64,000 bases of DNA from Struthio camelus (Eukaryota > Chordata > Aves > Struthioniformes > Struthionidae): the NCBI RefSeq assembly GCF_040807025.1, contig NC_090964.1, positions 9,076,214-9,140,213 of the forward strand. Direction: 5' to 3'. This document shows, piece after piece, positions 1 through 26,160 of the stretch. Made by a program: the position numbers and the translations under genes. Each line of letters begins with the position of its first letter. Position 1 is the first letter of the stretch. A model generated the notes under the pieces. That model was not told the origin of the DNA and made no database searches. It worked only from the letters and a program-made list of their open reading frames with translations.

Positions 1-2849
1 TGAATGGCGTCTAGTCCTCCTTGCACGGAGCGAGTCCGGAGGCCGAACTAGGCAGGGTGGCTGCTTTATCTAACTGAAACAGTTGGTAGAACTAGGCTGA
101 GCTCTGTTGAAAAGCAAAGGGAGCTGCAGCCGTGGGTGGACTGTAAGTATGGGACACCCCGAAGAGTCAGTCACTCGTTTACACAGCACTGGTATGAATT
201 AATTAGCTCTGTAAATGCTTTTCGTGCTGGCTAAATTAGAACCTGCTGGAAAGGGGTAGGTGCGTAAACGTGGTTTAAACGTTACTTATTTATTTCTAAG
301 GGGACTGTTTGGGAAACTTTTGGAAGCCCTCTGAGACAGGGCTTCAAAGGCCTCTCCAGTTTTGACGTTTAGTTTTCCTCACGCATTCGTTTTCTGTCGT
401 TGCATTTGTGACCAGCTGATTTAGGACGAGCGGCTGAAGAGGGCCGTGGGGTTATGACACGACACTGCCCAGCACCGAGGCAGGGACCTGAGTCCTGGAG
501 ATGCAACGAACGTCAGCCCCGTGCGCTGGCTGGCTGAACACAGGTTTTCCTCCCCAGCTTCTCTTTCCCTTTGCACGAGCTGGCTGTTTGCATCGCAAAC
601 CCTGCTCCCAGGACCATTGCCCTCCTCACGCTCGTACCATGCCCAGCGTGACGTGACCTGGGTTGAAGGGCTTCTCGTTTGCATGTGGAGCCAGAGCAGA
701 GAACTTCAGCACCCCGTAACCAAACAGAATAAATCTCCTTACAGAAGACTCCAGTGCCCATAAAGCCTGAGGAGGAGAAAGCAGGAGGAAAGCCCAATGG
801 TAACACACTGCTTGGAAATCAAAGAATTACCATTTAAGAGCATGTAACCCCCAAAAGGCACGAAGAGAGCCGGCAGCCAGGGCTGGATGGCGACAGCCCA
901 TGGACACGGTCTAGATGTTAGGCTGGGGGAACTGAACAGAACGGGATGAACTTTTATGAACTAGAAGCAGAAAGGACAAAAAATAACCTACTGGGAAAGC
1001 TCAATGCTCAAAGAGGTTGTGGCAATCGTTCTTCCACGAGCGTCCTCCTAAATCCAACAGGAACGATGCTGCTGCCCCAAGATTCAAAGCACAAAGACAT
1101 CTCGCGATGGACAGACTGCCCCAAACTCCTGCACAGTCCCAAACCCGTGTCTGCTGAAACCTCCTGGCCAAAGCAAGCTAGGCCTTCCTGCCTTCCCCGC
1201 TGCCCTTATTTCAGGTAAGCCAACTGAGGCCAGGTGAGGAGTGAACGAAGCAAAAGGATAAAGTGTCTGTGATTTGGAAAAGACAAATAAAAGGTTAACT
1301 GAAAGCCACAGAGGGAGCATCAAACCACGTCACTGAATGAGTGTGGGCAGAGCAGCAGCAGGCAGCAGGACATCAAAGACCGCCTAACATCCTTTTTCTA
1401 AAACAAGTTTCGTCAATCAGTACTGGGAGGCAAGCTAATTGCAGGCAGTCAATGGTGAGGGAGAGAGAAGAGGCGTTCAGCAGAGAACACCAGCCTAATT
1501 AGAACAAATTGGGGCATCCTGGATCAAAATCACAAGAGCTGCAGAGCAGCCTTTGCAGGGCCCGGCAGGGCGGGAGGGGGCTCTGCAGGTCTCATCATCC
1601 CAGCGCTCCCCTCGCAGCCTTCCTCCACGCCTGGAGCGTTTTTCCTTGCCTCCCTTGACAGCGCCGACGAGGTCTGATAAAAACCTGCTGGAAAGGCAAA
1701 ATGATCAATTCTGCATATAGACAGGAATTAACTCAGAGCCTGGGGACGGGGCAGTGACAAGTAATTATTTCTCGGCCTGTCTGGAGCTGGGCTCGTGCGG
1801 CGAGGCCGCTAGCTGGCCCTGCATCTGCAGCCGAGGAGGAACCACCAGCCTCGCAACGGCAAGAGGAGAAGCAGGAACATCTCGCGTCAGAAATGCAGTA
1901 ATTCAATGAGTCACTTTTTAACGTGGTCCCGGGGACTGATGAACTGCACCCTTTTGGCAGGGGCACGGAGCTTTCTTCCAGGCTGATCTCTACCACAATT
2001 AAGCGAGTAATTTGCTGTCTGGCAGCGCCTTTCTTCAGGGTCTGAGGAGATTACTGTTTTGCCCTGTTCCAGATGTCTCATTTTATGGCCTTGATTTTTA
2101 AGCTGGGAAATATTTCATTTGGAGTCCTGGCAAGAGGAGTGGAGAAGGGCCTGGAGGGGGACAGTGGCCCCAGGGTTGCCACCCCGTATTCTCCCTCTAA
2201 GCAGCATCGTTCCTGCCTTCCTGGCCTCAGGTGCGGAGGGAGCCCGAGGCTGCGAGAGCTCCCGCTCCACGCTCGGAAAGGGCTGTGCGCGGAAGCCGCT
2301 GTCCACAGGATGCTTTAGGATCCCTTCTGCGGGACTGGCAAAAGCTGATCATTCCTATCTGGGCTGCAGCGGGGTAATTTCTAACCTGCTCAGAAGAACC
2401 TGTTATGCTTGAGCCAATGTTAGCTGGAAAACCACTGAGGTGGGAACCCCCGAGATAATACTTAACACAGGTCAGACCAAAAACATGCTGTCAGACGTCA
2501 TAGGGGGAACCAGAAATAAAAACCTGCCTATTTATCACTGGAAAAATTCAGCAACTTCAGACACTCTCTGAAAACACGAAAGTAGACACGAAACAACGCA
2601 TTCACGGTCCCTTTCCAACTAGAAAATTCTCTGCTACTTCCATTCCCAACTTCAAGCAACGTGAATTCAGCACCAGACTTAGATCAAGAAACATTCAGAG
2701 CAGCTATCCTCCCTTTGGGGAGTTGTGGGGTTTTTGTTTTCTCCAGTACTGACGTCGAGAAATAAATCACAATTTCAAGGATTTTGATTGTTTCTTCGAG
2801 GATCTTGCTTGAGGACCTGTTTTCAAAGGGGCTCTGCTTGTCTGCCAGA
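1..2849. other. Downstream flank, no gene recognised
   Basis: No ORF with family resemblance and no plausible exon chain on either strand. The part from about 1390 to 2110 is rich in short AT motifs (TAATTA-like sites, gatcaattctgcatat, caatgagtcac) between moderately GC-rich pieces and has the look of a conserved non-coding element. Confidence 0.5.
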
Positions 2850-3430
2850 GCCGGGTGCCGGTGAGCCCTCCACCCGGCTCGCACACATCCCCTCCTCGCT
2901 AACGGGGAGAGAGAGCACAGATTGCAGCTGCAATAACATCACATCTCAGTAGCGCAGCGCAGGCGCTGGAGAGGCACCGAAAGGGACGGCAGACAGATGT
3001 CGGCTCGGTTCAGCTCCTCGCGCATGAAGCCCTGCAGCCCGCGTCCAGGCTGGGGCCGTCCTCCCCAGGCACCCCCCGGTGACCGCGGGCTCGCGAGGGC
3101 CCCGCAGGCCAAGGGGGAAGGGGTCTTGCCTGCATCCTCCATCACCTCCTGCCGCCGCGAGAGCTGGGACCGCGGTTGTGTGCGGCCGTGGCGCCAGGCC
3201 AAGCCTGAAGGTCGGGTTGTCTGCTCGCGAGCTCGGCCTCCGTGCTGCCGGGAGCGAGGGGGCGGTCGAAGCCCTGGCTGGAACAGAAGGTCAAACAAAA
3301 GCAAACGCGCACAACCCACCTCGCCCCCTGCAAATACCCCAGTCCCCCCGCTCGGTGTCCCCGTCGCCCACCCGGGAGGGCCTGCTGCACCTGCAGCATC
3401 TCTGCCGTGGCCACCGGGCGCCTGTGACAG
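2850..3430. promoter_or_regulatory. CpG-rich block just past the proposed gene end
   Basis: GC-rich and CpG-rich sequence (ccgggtgccggtgagcc, gaccgcgggctcgcgagg, gtgcggccgtggcgcc). Overlapping ORFs of up to 169 aa on both strands are Pro/Arg/Ser-rich and unlike known families, as expected from chance in GC-rich DNA. It could be a promoter of a neighbouring transcript; direction unknown. Confidence 0.35.
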
Positions 3431-3483
3431 CTCAGGAAAAAGGCACCAGAAAGATGTAAGAAAAGCAATGCAAAAATTTATAC

Positions 3484-3489
3484 TTTATT
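3484..3489 (-). terminator. Candidate poly(A) signal AATAAA
   Basis: Minus-strand AATAAA in an AT-rich context, followed about 15 nt later by a CA at a likely cleavage site and then a T-rich tract (TTGCTTTTCTT). Base composition changes sharply from AT-rich to GC-rich just past it, at about 3460. This is a classical arrangement for the end of a transcript read leftwards. Confidence 0.6.
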
Positions 3490-3621
3490 TTAATTCAAAA
3501 ATTTAAAATAGCTTTCAAATTCAGTAAAGTATGCCTGGACACAATGAAAAGCCTCATATACAGAGACAGATAAATTAAATTGTATATATTGCAGACAAGC
3601 CAAGTGTATGTATAGATTACA

Positions 3622-3629
3622 TATTTACA
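3622..3629 (-). promoter_or_regulatory. Pumilio-type site UGUAAAUA in 3' UTR
   Basis: Minus-strand TGTAAATA is an exact match to the Pumilio response element consensus UGUANAUA. It lies about 140 nt upstream of the proposed poly(A) signal, a usual place for such sites. Function is inferred from the motif alone. Confidence 0.4.
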
Positions 3630-3787
3630 CTTCTATGTAAACCATATTTATACATTTTATTACATTTACAAAAAAAAGCTGATCTTCCACTACTGTTTAC
3701 TACAATAATGAAAAAAAATTTACATTGTGTCTTTTTTAACTGTACAAACTTTTGCTTCATAAAAATATATCTCTGTACAAAAGAAGG

Positions 3788-3854
3788 ATTTTTTCTTTTT
3801 TCCTTTTTTTTTCCTTTTTCTGTTTTTCTTTCTTTCTTTTTTTTTTTTTTTTTT
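3788..3854 (-). repeat. Purine-rich A/GAAA tract in 3' UTR
   Basis: On the plus strand a T/C tract of about 65 nt ends in an 18 T run; in the mRNA sense this is poly(A) followed by GAAA repeats. An internal A-run like this can misprime oligo-dT and mimic a poly(A) end, so cDNA ends mapped here need care. Confidence 0.7.
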
Positions 3855-4173
3855 AAACATAATGCAAGTCTGCTGGGCACCAAAATGGAGAATGTCACAT
3901 ATAAGGTCCCAGCCAGCTTGCAAAAAAATGGAACAAGACCCCCACCCTCCATTTCCTTTGTTGTTTGGGCAACAGCGGAAAATAGTATATAATAGGTTGA
4001 AAGCAGCAAGTCTCGTTTAAGTAGAGCCTCCGTTCTCCCTACCTTGCTCTTAAAATATCTCCGCTGCATTTTACACACTTTGACATACGCGTCTCCTGCC
4101 TATTGCATCAGTTGAGTGGGATTCAGAAAGGTCTGAAAAGCAAATGCGGGAACTGTTACTGTTGAATAGGGTT

Positions 4174-4217
4174 ATTTGTGTGCGTGTGTATGCGTGTGTA
4201 CACGTACACGCGTGCAC
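4174..4217. repeat. (TG)n/(CA)n imperfect microsatellite
   Basis: Plus strand has interrupted TG repeats (gtgtgcgtgtgtatgcgtgtg) passing into acacgtacacgcgtgcac, partly self-complementary. In the mRNA sense it is CA-rich, a type of element bound by hnRNP L; that role is only inferred. Confidence 0.55.
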
Positions 4218-4539
4218 ATCGCTCCTCTACGCTCAACACAACGGAGTGCCCTGCTGCTCGCCTGCCAGCGGCGCCGTACAGTTAGCTACTGGGAGAGATT
4301 TTTCTTTCGCTCAGGGACAGGAGGCTGGAAGGATTCAGCCTCTTCTGCTACTGTTGTGGGAAGGCTGCAAGTTGTTACGAGTTTATTGTGCTGAAACAAG
4401 AAGTGCCGGGATGTTGCAATAATTGGCATCAGGGCACAAGGGACGGCAAAGGGCACTGCCTTCAGGAGCTGCTACGCGAGGGAACCCGGTCCCTATGCTG
4501 TGTTACGGGGGCTTGACAAAGGAAAGGAAGAATGGGCTG

Positions 4540-4610
4540 TGAGATCGGCCAAGGTCACAGACCACAGAACAATTTCGGTTGGAAGGGACCTGTAGGGGGT
4601 CCAGCATGGG
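4540..4610 (-). mobile_element. CR1 LINE 3'-end fragment
   Basis: The segment reading acagaacaatttcggttgg then aagggacctgtagg then ggtcca resembles the reverse complement of the conserved CR1 3' end (cAtAGAATcATtTaGGTTGGAAgggACCT in typical copies). It is a short, diverged piece without the terminal 8-bp repeats. It supports a sauropsid origin. Confidence 0.55.
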
Positions 4611-5075
4611 CCAGGAGAGCAGACTTGGACCGCGCGGTCAGGAACCGGTTGCCCACTTGCAGCCAGAAGCGGAAGAACCGGGAGAACGCCCTGGCCTCGG
4701 TTCCAGCAGCGCGAACCGGAGGCAGCCGCCCGCCTGCCCGCCGTGCCCTGGCCCGCACGGCCCCGGCGGCCTGCTCACACGCCGCATGGGCTCGCGCCCC
4801 CAATTTGGGGGTCCCCGAATGGGGGGCAGGTGCCCTTCCAGCCTGCCTTCGCTCTCTGAAGGGATTTTACTTCCATCACCAGCTAGAGCCGCAAGACCGC
4901 CGCAGCCCTGTCAGCGTATTCGGCGCGAGCTGGGAGAGCGCCTTGCGCCAGGACGCGCTCTCCAACGGCCCGGCCCCGGCCCTAAGCGCCGCGCGCGGCC
5001 CCTTCCCTGCGGGCAGCGTCACACCGACGCTCGCCGGCTGCTGGATCGGGGCTCTGCCTCGCACGTGCGCTTGCA
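4600..5075. promoter_or_regulatory. CpG-dense block inside predicted 3' UTR
   Basis: Dense CG dinucleotides (gaccgcgcggtc, ggcagccgcccgcctgcccg, gcgccgcgcgcggcc) for nearly 500 bp, flanked by AT-rich sequence and next to a CR1 relic. ORFs here are low-complexity Pro/Arg/Ala products with no family resemblance. It may be a CpG island with its own regulatory role, or simply local GC enrichment. Confidence 0.35.
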
Positions 5076-5217
5076 CCCACCTCTCTAGAATAAACCACAA
5101 CACTTCTGCAAGCTTTGGGGAGCAGAGGTGGCATTTTTTGGCAGGCTGGCTGTTCAGCACATAGGTTGTCGAACGCTGCTTATTCTAAGAGCTCTGAATA
5201 AGAGACAGAAGTAAAAA

Positions 5218-5262
5218 ATAATAATATATATTTATATATATACACACACGCACAATTAAAAG
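5218..5262 (-). repeat. (TA)n/(CA)n microsatellite in 3' UTR, with a second Pumilio-type site
   Basis: Plus strand shows ataataatatatattt, then tatatatata running into cacacacgcac. In the mRNA sense it is a UG repeat running into UAUAUA, and 5237-5244 reads UGUAUAUA, a consensus Pumilio site. Likely length-polymorphic. Confidence 0.6.
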
Positions 5263-7367
5263 GAAAAACAAAACAGGAAAAAGAATTACCTTGTGGTTTT
5301 CATTAGACAAAACCTCAGCTGACATTAGGTGGGGGAAACCTAGTGTTTAAAAGAAACCATGGACGTAAACACCTCCCCATTTCTTTTAATTTTGTTTCCC
5401 CTTCAAAGTCTTCTACAAAAAAAAAAGAGCTCTTCACTGACTCTAACACCGCTCTTAGTCGGCTGTATGTCAGAGAGGTGCTTGATTTACAGTTTGGTAA
5501 AACGGTACTGTTGCCTTCTTTGATTCCAGCCTGGCCTACAAAAGACTGACTCAAACCAAACAGACGAAAATCCTAAACCAACAAGAGCAGCTCTCCTCTT
5601 CATTAGCGGAGGGCAGCGTCCTCACAAAAGCATCATTCTTTTCTAAGGGAAGAAAAATGTCAAGCCGCCTTATCTGTGCTCATGAAAGCCAAACCAACCT
5701 TTCCGCCCCAGGGAAATAAAGCGAACAGCTCTGGATAGAAATAAAAACTTATTGCATTGCCATTTGGAGGATCAATGTGGAAAGGGTAAAGGTTTCTGAA
5801 TGCTGTTGGGGGGAAATTAGTATTTGTTAGAGTTGTTTTTAAAGGGGTTTTTGTGCCTTACTGTCTGTCAGCAGTTTCCTTGCTGGGGTGCGGTTAAAAC
5901 TGACAGCTGTTTGGAGAGGGCCGGGGTGGGGAGAGGACTCCTTACCGGCACTGAACGCGGTCTCAGTTTCCAAAGAAGCAACATTAAAATGAACAGAGGG
6001 CAGAAGAAACCCAACGAGAATCTACAGAGGAACGTTAAATATGGGGAAGAGGAGAAAAACTTGAAAGGTTTTGCTTCTCTTGCAGAAAAGGTCCCATTTG
6101 AAAACTCTTCCTCTGTAAAAACCCTGCACTAGACAAACTGATAAAGAAACAAACATGACAAAGCAACTACTCTTCGTGTCCCATAACCGATATTTTCCAT
6201 TAACTCGATTGTCGTCTTGTGCAGCGCAACCTGCGTTTGCCTGTCTTGCAAGCTCTTCCCGAAAGCAACGGGCGCTTGGTTGCGCACCAGGGACCCAGCT
6301 GCTCCCTCCAGCAAAACGGCCGCTTGCCAGGCCTTCGCCGCAGATAGCAAAGAGCGGGTTGTAAAAGCCTTCTCACGACCCGGCTTCCCCGGTCCCCCTG
6401 TGCCGAGAGAGAGGTCTTGCCACGGGGCTGCAAGCCGCCGGGAGGCCGGGAAGGAGGAGCGGAGCCGGAGCAGCCCCTTCGGCGCGGGCCGAGCCGCCGG
6501 AGGGCACCCCGCCGTCTCTCAGAGTCGACGCAAAGTCCAACAAGGTGTAGCAGCTTCTCCACAGCCTCAGCAAGGTCGGGAAGAGGGAGATGGGGAGGGG
6601 AGAGAACGGATGGAGACTAGTGAGCTGAAACACAATGGTCAACTAGATACCCACCCCGGAGGAGTCTGGGACCACGGGGAAGGAGGGGGAGAGAGAAAGA
6701 AACAGCTTGTTACTACCCACAGAAACACTGGGAAAGCCTGCAATAGCTTCTTTATGGACTAAAACTTTCCAGTCCAGCAGTGCCCATTAGGGCCACAGGG
6801 TGCTTTTATGACGTGAAGTTACTCTTCTCTGCTTGGGCAGCAAAACAACAAAACCCCACGCCGCTTTATCCTCCTCCGACCGCTGCACAAAACACCTGGC
6901 TGGGCTCACACAGCGAACGATCCCCCTCAGAGACTCACGCCGCCTTCCCTACCTGGCGACCGTTCTCACGGCGGGGTTGTTTAGGGGCTGGCCCACGGGC
7001 CCAGCTTACGGCGAGCATCTGACACCCAGAGATGGCGACACTGCGTTTTGCATCCCTCGCCCCAGGGAGATATCTGGTGGGCGAACGGTGCTCGTTTGAG
7101 CCACTGCTTTGATCTAGCCCACAGGATGGCTTTTAAAAGAGACAAACGCAAGGCTCTGGATAGCCTGCCAGCGAGACCGAAACGCCGTCCGGGCAGGCTG
7201 CCGCGGCAAGGCCACGGTCAGCAGCACAGACACCCGCTCAACAGCTGACCGGGATTTTGATCATGACCTGAGCAGCCAGGCTGGCTTAGGGGTCAGATGG
7301 GAGAACGGCTGCCCCAGCACGGCACGGCGCTGCCTTTCTGCCCACTCACCGCACGAGGGGACGAGTG

Positions 7368-12113
<4,746 letters not shown>

Positions 12114-12179
12114 CTGACACCTTGGCGAGCGGCGGGTCCCGCGCAGTGCCGACTGGCCTCCCACTAGGTCGGACATCCG
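12114..12179 (-). CDS. CSMD2: CSMD2 exon: linker after CCP28
   Basis: A 66 nt exon giving ADVRPSGRPVGTARDPPLAK and V-S, a Pro/Arg-rich linker joining the CCP run to the juxtamembrane module. Only this frame is open through both junctions and it matches the VRPSGRP segment of the CSMD2-type linker, from memory. Acceptor CTCTTTCAG; donor TCAG|GTACTG. Phase 1-1, so it could be skipped in frame. Confidence 0.88.
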
Positions 12180-12257
12180 CTGAAAGAGAGGGGCAAATCC
12201 ACAACAGATTAATACTGGCATCAAACACTGCTGAGACATTTCTCTCGCGGTAGCGCC

Positions 12258-23454
<11,197 letters not shown>

Positions 23455-25189
23455 CTAGGGAAAATTTGCTACGTTAAAGGTCCCGGCTGAAGGAAGAACC
23501 AGTTCTACGTCCACTTGCTGCACATCCACTTGCAGACTTCAGCTGGGAAGTTGCAGCAACCTGATCAGTAACTTAGCCATTAACAGAGGGATGCTGGCAG
23601 GGTCACAAGGCACCTTATTTGGTCCTGAAGATGCTCAGGCCCAGACAGGGACATCTGAGCTAGCAACGCAGACCTCACTCCAACTCTCAATTTCAGGTCT
23701 GTTCCTACATCTTTATAAAGCAGGAGGTGCTAAGCCTGGTGTCCCTCCATCTTCCAGGCATTCAGGCAGCTGGACCCGTGCACACCAGCTTCGCCTCCTG
23801 TCCGTGCAGGACACCAACAACTTTGCAGACTTCAGAGGAAGGAGAGCAGCAAGGGGGCCTGCTGCCTGCCACAACGGCACTGCTCGCTGCCCAGCTCCAT
23901 CCAGTTACGCTTCCGGAGGAGGGAGAGCATTAGGGGAAGTGTAATTACAGGTTTGTCAGTGCCCAAGTTTTATGTCGATACTATCTCAGCACCACAGCAA
24001 TAAAAGGACATCAGACTGAACGGTGGCGCGTGAAGCCCTGTCGTGACAAAAATAAGCACCTGCAATAATTGCGTCCAGCCTTTGTTTACTGTGAAATTAA
24101 AGGACGTGAAAGAAAATGACATGAATCAAGGAAAGGCTGAACCTGCCTGCTCCCATGACAAGGAAATTCCTTGCTCCCACCCCTCCCCAGCAATATGCTA
24201 CAGTCTCTGCAAGTGCATCACTTGTGCATACGCCGGTGTCCCACCCTTGCTCTGAGACTGTTATCCTCCCCAACACACGTGCACAACTCAACGTTGCCTG
24301 CAACTTGAAGTCACAGTAGGAAAGCAACGTGCACAGGCCACCAACGCAAGGAGTGAAGTCTTCCTCTCCCTTGCTGCGTGACAGCCTGTTAACAAACGAG
24401 CCTGCTGGAAGCATATCTGTTTGACAGGAAGAAACTAATAACCATTCTGGACTGCAGGCACAGAAACTCTACGTGGCACTAAAATCGTTTGAATCGTTGC
24501 TCTCTAGTTACAGATTTCTCATGCAGTCAATGTCTCTGTGATACAAGGTGCCATTTCCAAGAGATGCTGGGATAAAAATCAGATTCTCTCAACTCAGAAA
24601 AAGCTCTAAATTACTATTTCACTGCCCTGTTCATGCACCAGCTGTTCTCTCCTGTCCAACTTCCTCCACCTATGCATGTGGCCAAACACACACAGATGAC
24701 CCCAGAATACTGCTTCTGTGAATATCAGGAGGCTCACAAAAATGGTCTAATCACAGTGTAAATCAGCTGCAATCTGTACAGTCTAGATATATATAAGCTG
24801 CAAACTTAAGGATGAAAGGCTTAAACTTCAAAAGTTGTAATTTAAATATAATTAGAACCCAACCATGCCAAGCGAGCAGTAACCGGGTAAATAATTCCCC
24901 TTGTCCTCAGTGGGAGATGTAAACGGAACGAAACCCCAGAAGAAAACTGGTTTTGGCACTAGTTTTTGAACAGAGAATAAATCAAAAGACTCTGGTTCTT
25001 CCATAATCGTATCTGCTCAAAACTCCTTAAGAATCCCAAACCCAGCAACCTTTAAATTGAAGTCAAAATTCAAGAAAATAACCTGAAAATCAACTGCATC
25101 AAATGGGGATTCTCGGAGCTGCTGCTGTGGAATATTTCAGGAGGTAACGCTCAGCTGAAACGACTGATGTGACACAACAGGCTCGAGTC

Positions 25190-26160
25190 AGCTGCAGCAA
25201 GGAGCGCAAAGGCGCCGAGAGCCGGTCCCGGGCGCTCGGCTCGCTCCCGAGCCCGGCTCGGCCACGCCGCGGGAGACCCGACTCCCAGGCCCCGGTGTCC
25301 GGACCCTCCGTACCTTTGCCCTGATCCGCACACCGAAGACCCCAGAGCCCTAGCTCGCCGCTGGCCGCCCCGGCCCCGCGGCGCGAGCACGACTCTCTGC
25401 CGGCCTGGGGAGCGCCGCGGGGCGCGATCACGATGCCAAACCACGCGCGAGTTCCCTGCCGCTATTACAAACGTTTTAGACGTTCCTGGCGCTTACAGGT
25501 TGTTACAGAGCTCTCCACTTGGGGCTTTCTGGGATTTTTTGTTTCTTCATCAAAAGTAAGTTTTGTGCTTACAGGATTTCTACGAAGCCCTTTTGGAGCG
25601 AACCCCACGGACGCCCTGGGAAAGGTAATCTCTCTCTGCTGAAGACGAGGAGAGGGGCCTGCGCCACAGGGCAGATCAGACGGAGAACCGCGACCAGCCA
25701 AAGCAACTGCTTCTTGCTGCGGGTTTTCAGCCGCGTTTCGAGCCGGCAGTGAGATTTCCCTGTGGACTTGCTAGCCCTCGGCCCAGAGAGAGACGGAAAC
25801 CGAGAGAAACGGAGCCTTGGAGAGCACCCCGCCGGGCGAGGGGGCCGGGGGCGGCCCGCAGGCACAGGCGAGCCTGGCTGGGCGGCCCGCGACTGCACAG
25901 CGGGTGGCAGAAGAGGCCCCAAATTTTGCCGCTGCCGAAGATTACAAACGCCTTCTTGCGGCTGGAAAAAGAACGGGGACGTGTGCCGGTATCCCCCCAG
26001 CCCCAGCACGTATACGCGTAACCTCAGACACGTACCCACGGAACGAGGTTTTCCAGGCAGCTTCAGGCCAACGAGCGGGACGAGGAGAACTCAGGCTCCG
26101 AGTTCCTCTGCTGAAAATCTAACGGGAAACGGCGCAGCAGGAACCAAGCACTTGAGAACG
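25190..26160. promoter_or_regulatory. Intronic CpG-dense zone A
   Basis: CpG-rich sequence (gcgccgagagccggtcccgg, gcccggctcggccacgccgc, gggggccgggggcggcccgc) in two pieces, about 25190-25440 and 25740-26160. No TATA element seen. Candidate internal promoter for a shorter CSMD2 isoform or for a non-coding RNA. Confidence 0.35.

Larger units (their letters stand above)
3465..7367 (-). other. CSMD2: Probable 3' UTR of CSMD2
   Basis: No coding exon is recognisable between the stop codon and the poly(A) signal at 3484-3489. The block is mixed: about 5.1-6.2 kb and 3.5-4.1 kb are AT-rich as in many neuronal 3' UTRs, but 4.6-5.07 kb and 6.2-6.55 kb are CpG-rich, which is odd for a UTR. An earlier end is possible (ATTAAA on the minus strand at 5385-5390; AATAAA at 3656-3661). 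The left boundary is therefore an inference from the strongest signal. Confidence 0.5.

Noticed and set aside
2997..3506. 169-aa plus-strand ORF and overlapping ORFs on both strands
   Set aside because: GC-rich DNA with open frames in several registers at once; Pro/Arg/Ser-rich products with no domain pattern or splice context.
3617..4078. 153-aa minus-strand ORF with long Lys/Glu runs
   Set aside because: Translation of the A/GAAA tract in the 3' UTR; low complexity only.
4532..5164. 210-aa plus-strand ORF
   Set aside because: Runs through the CR1 relic and a CpG-rich block; no family resemblance and antisense to the UTR.
25569..26039. 156-aa minus-strand ORF in intronic CpG zone A
   Set aside because: Lies on the CSMD2 strand, but no family match and no phase-compatible junction to CCP23; treated as chance in GC-rich DNA.
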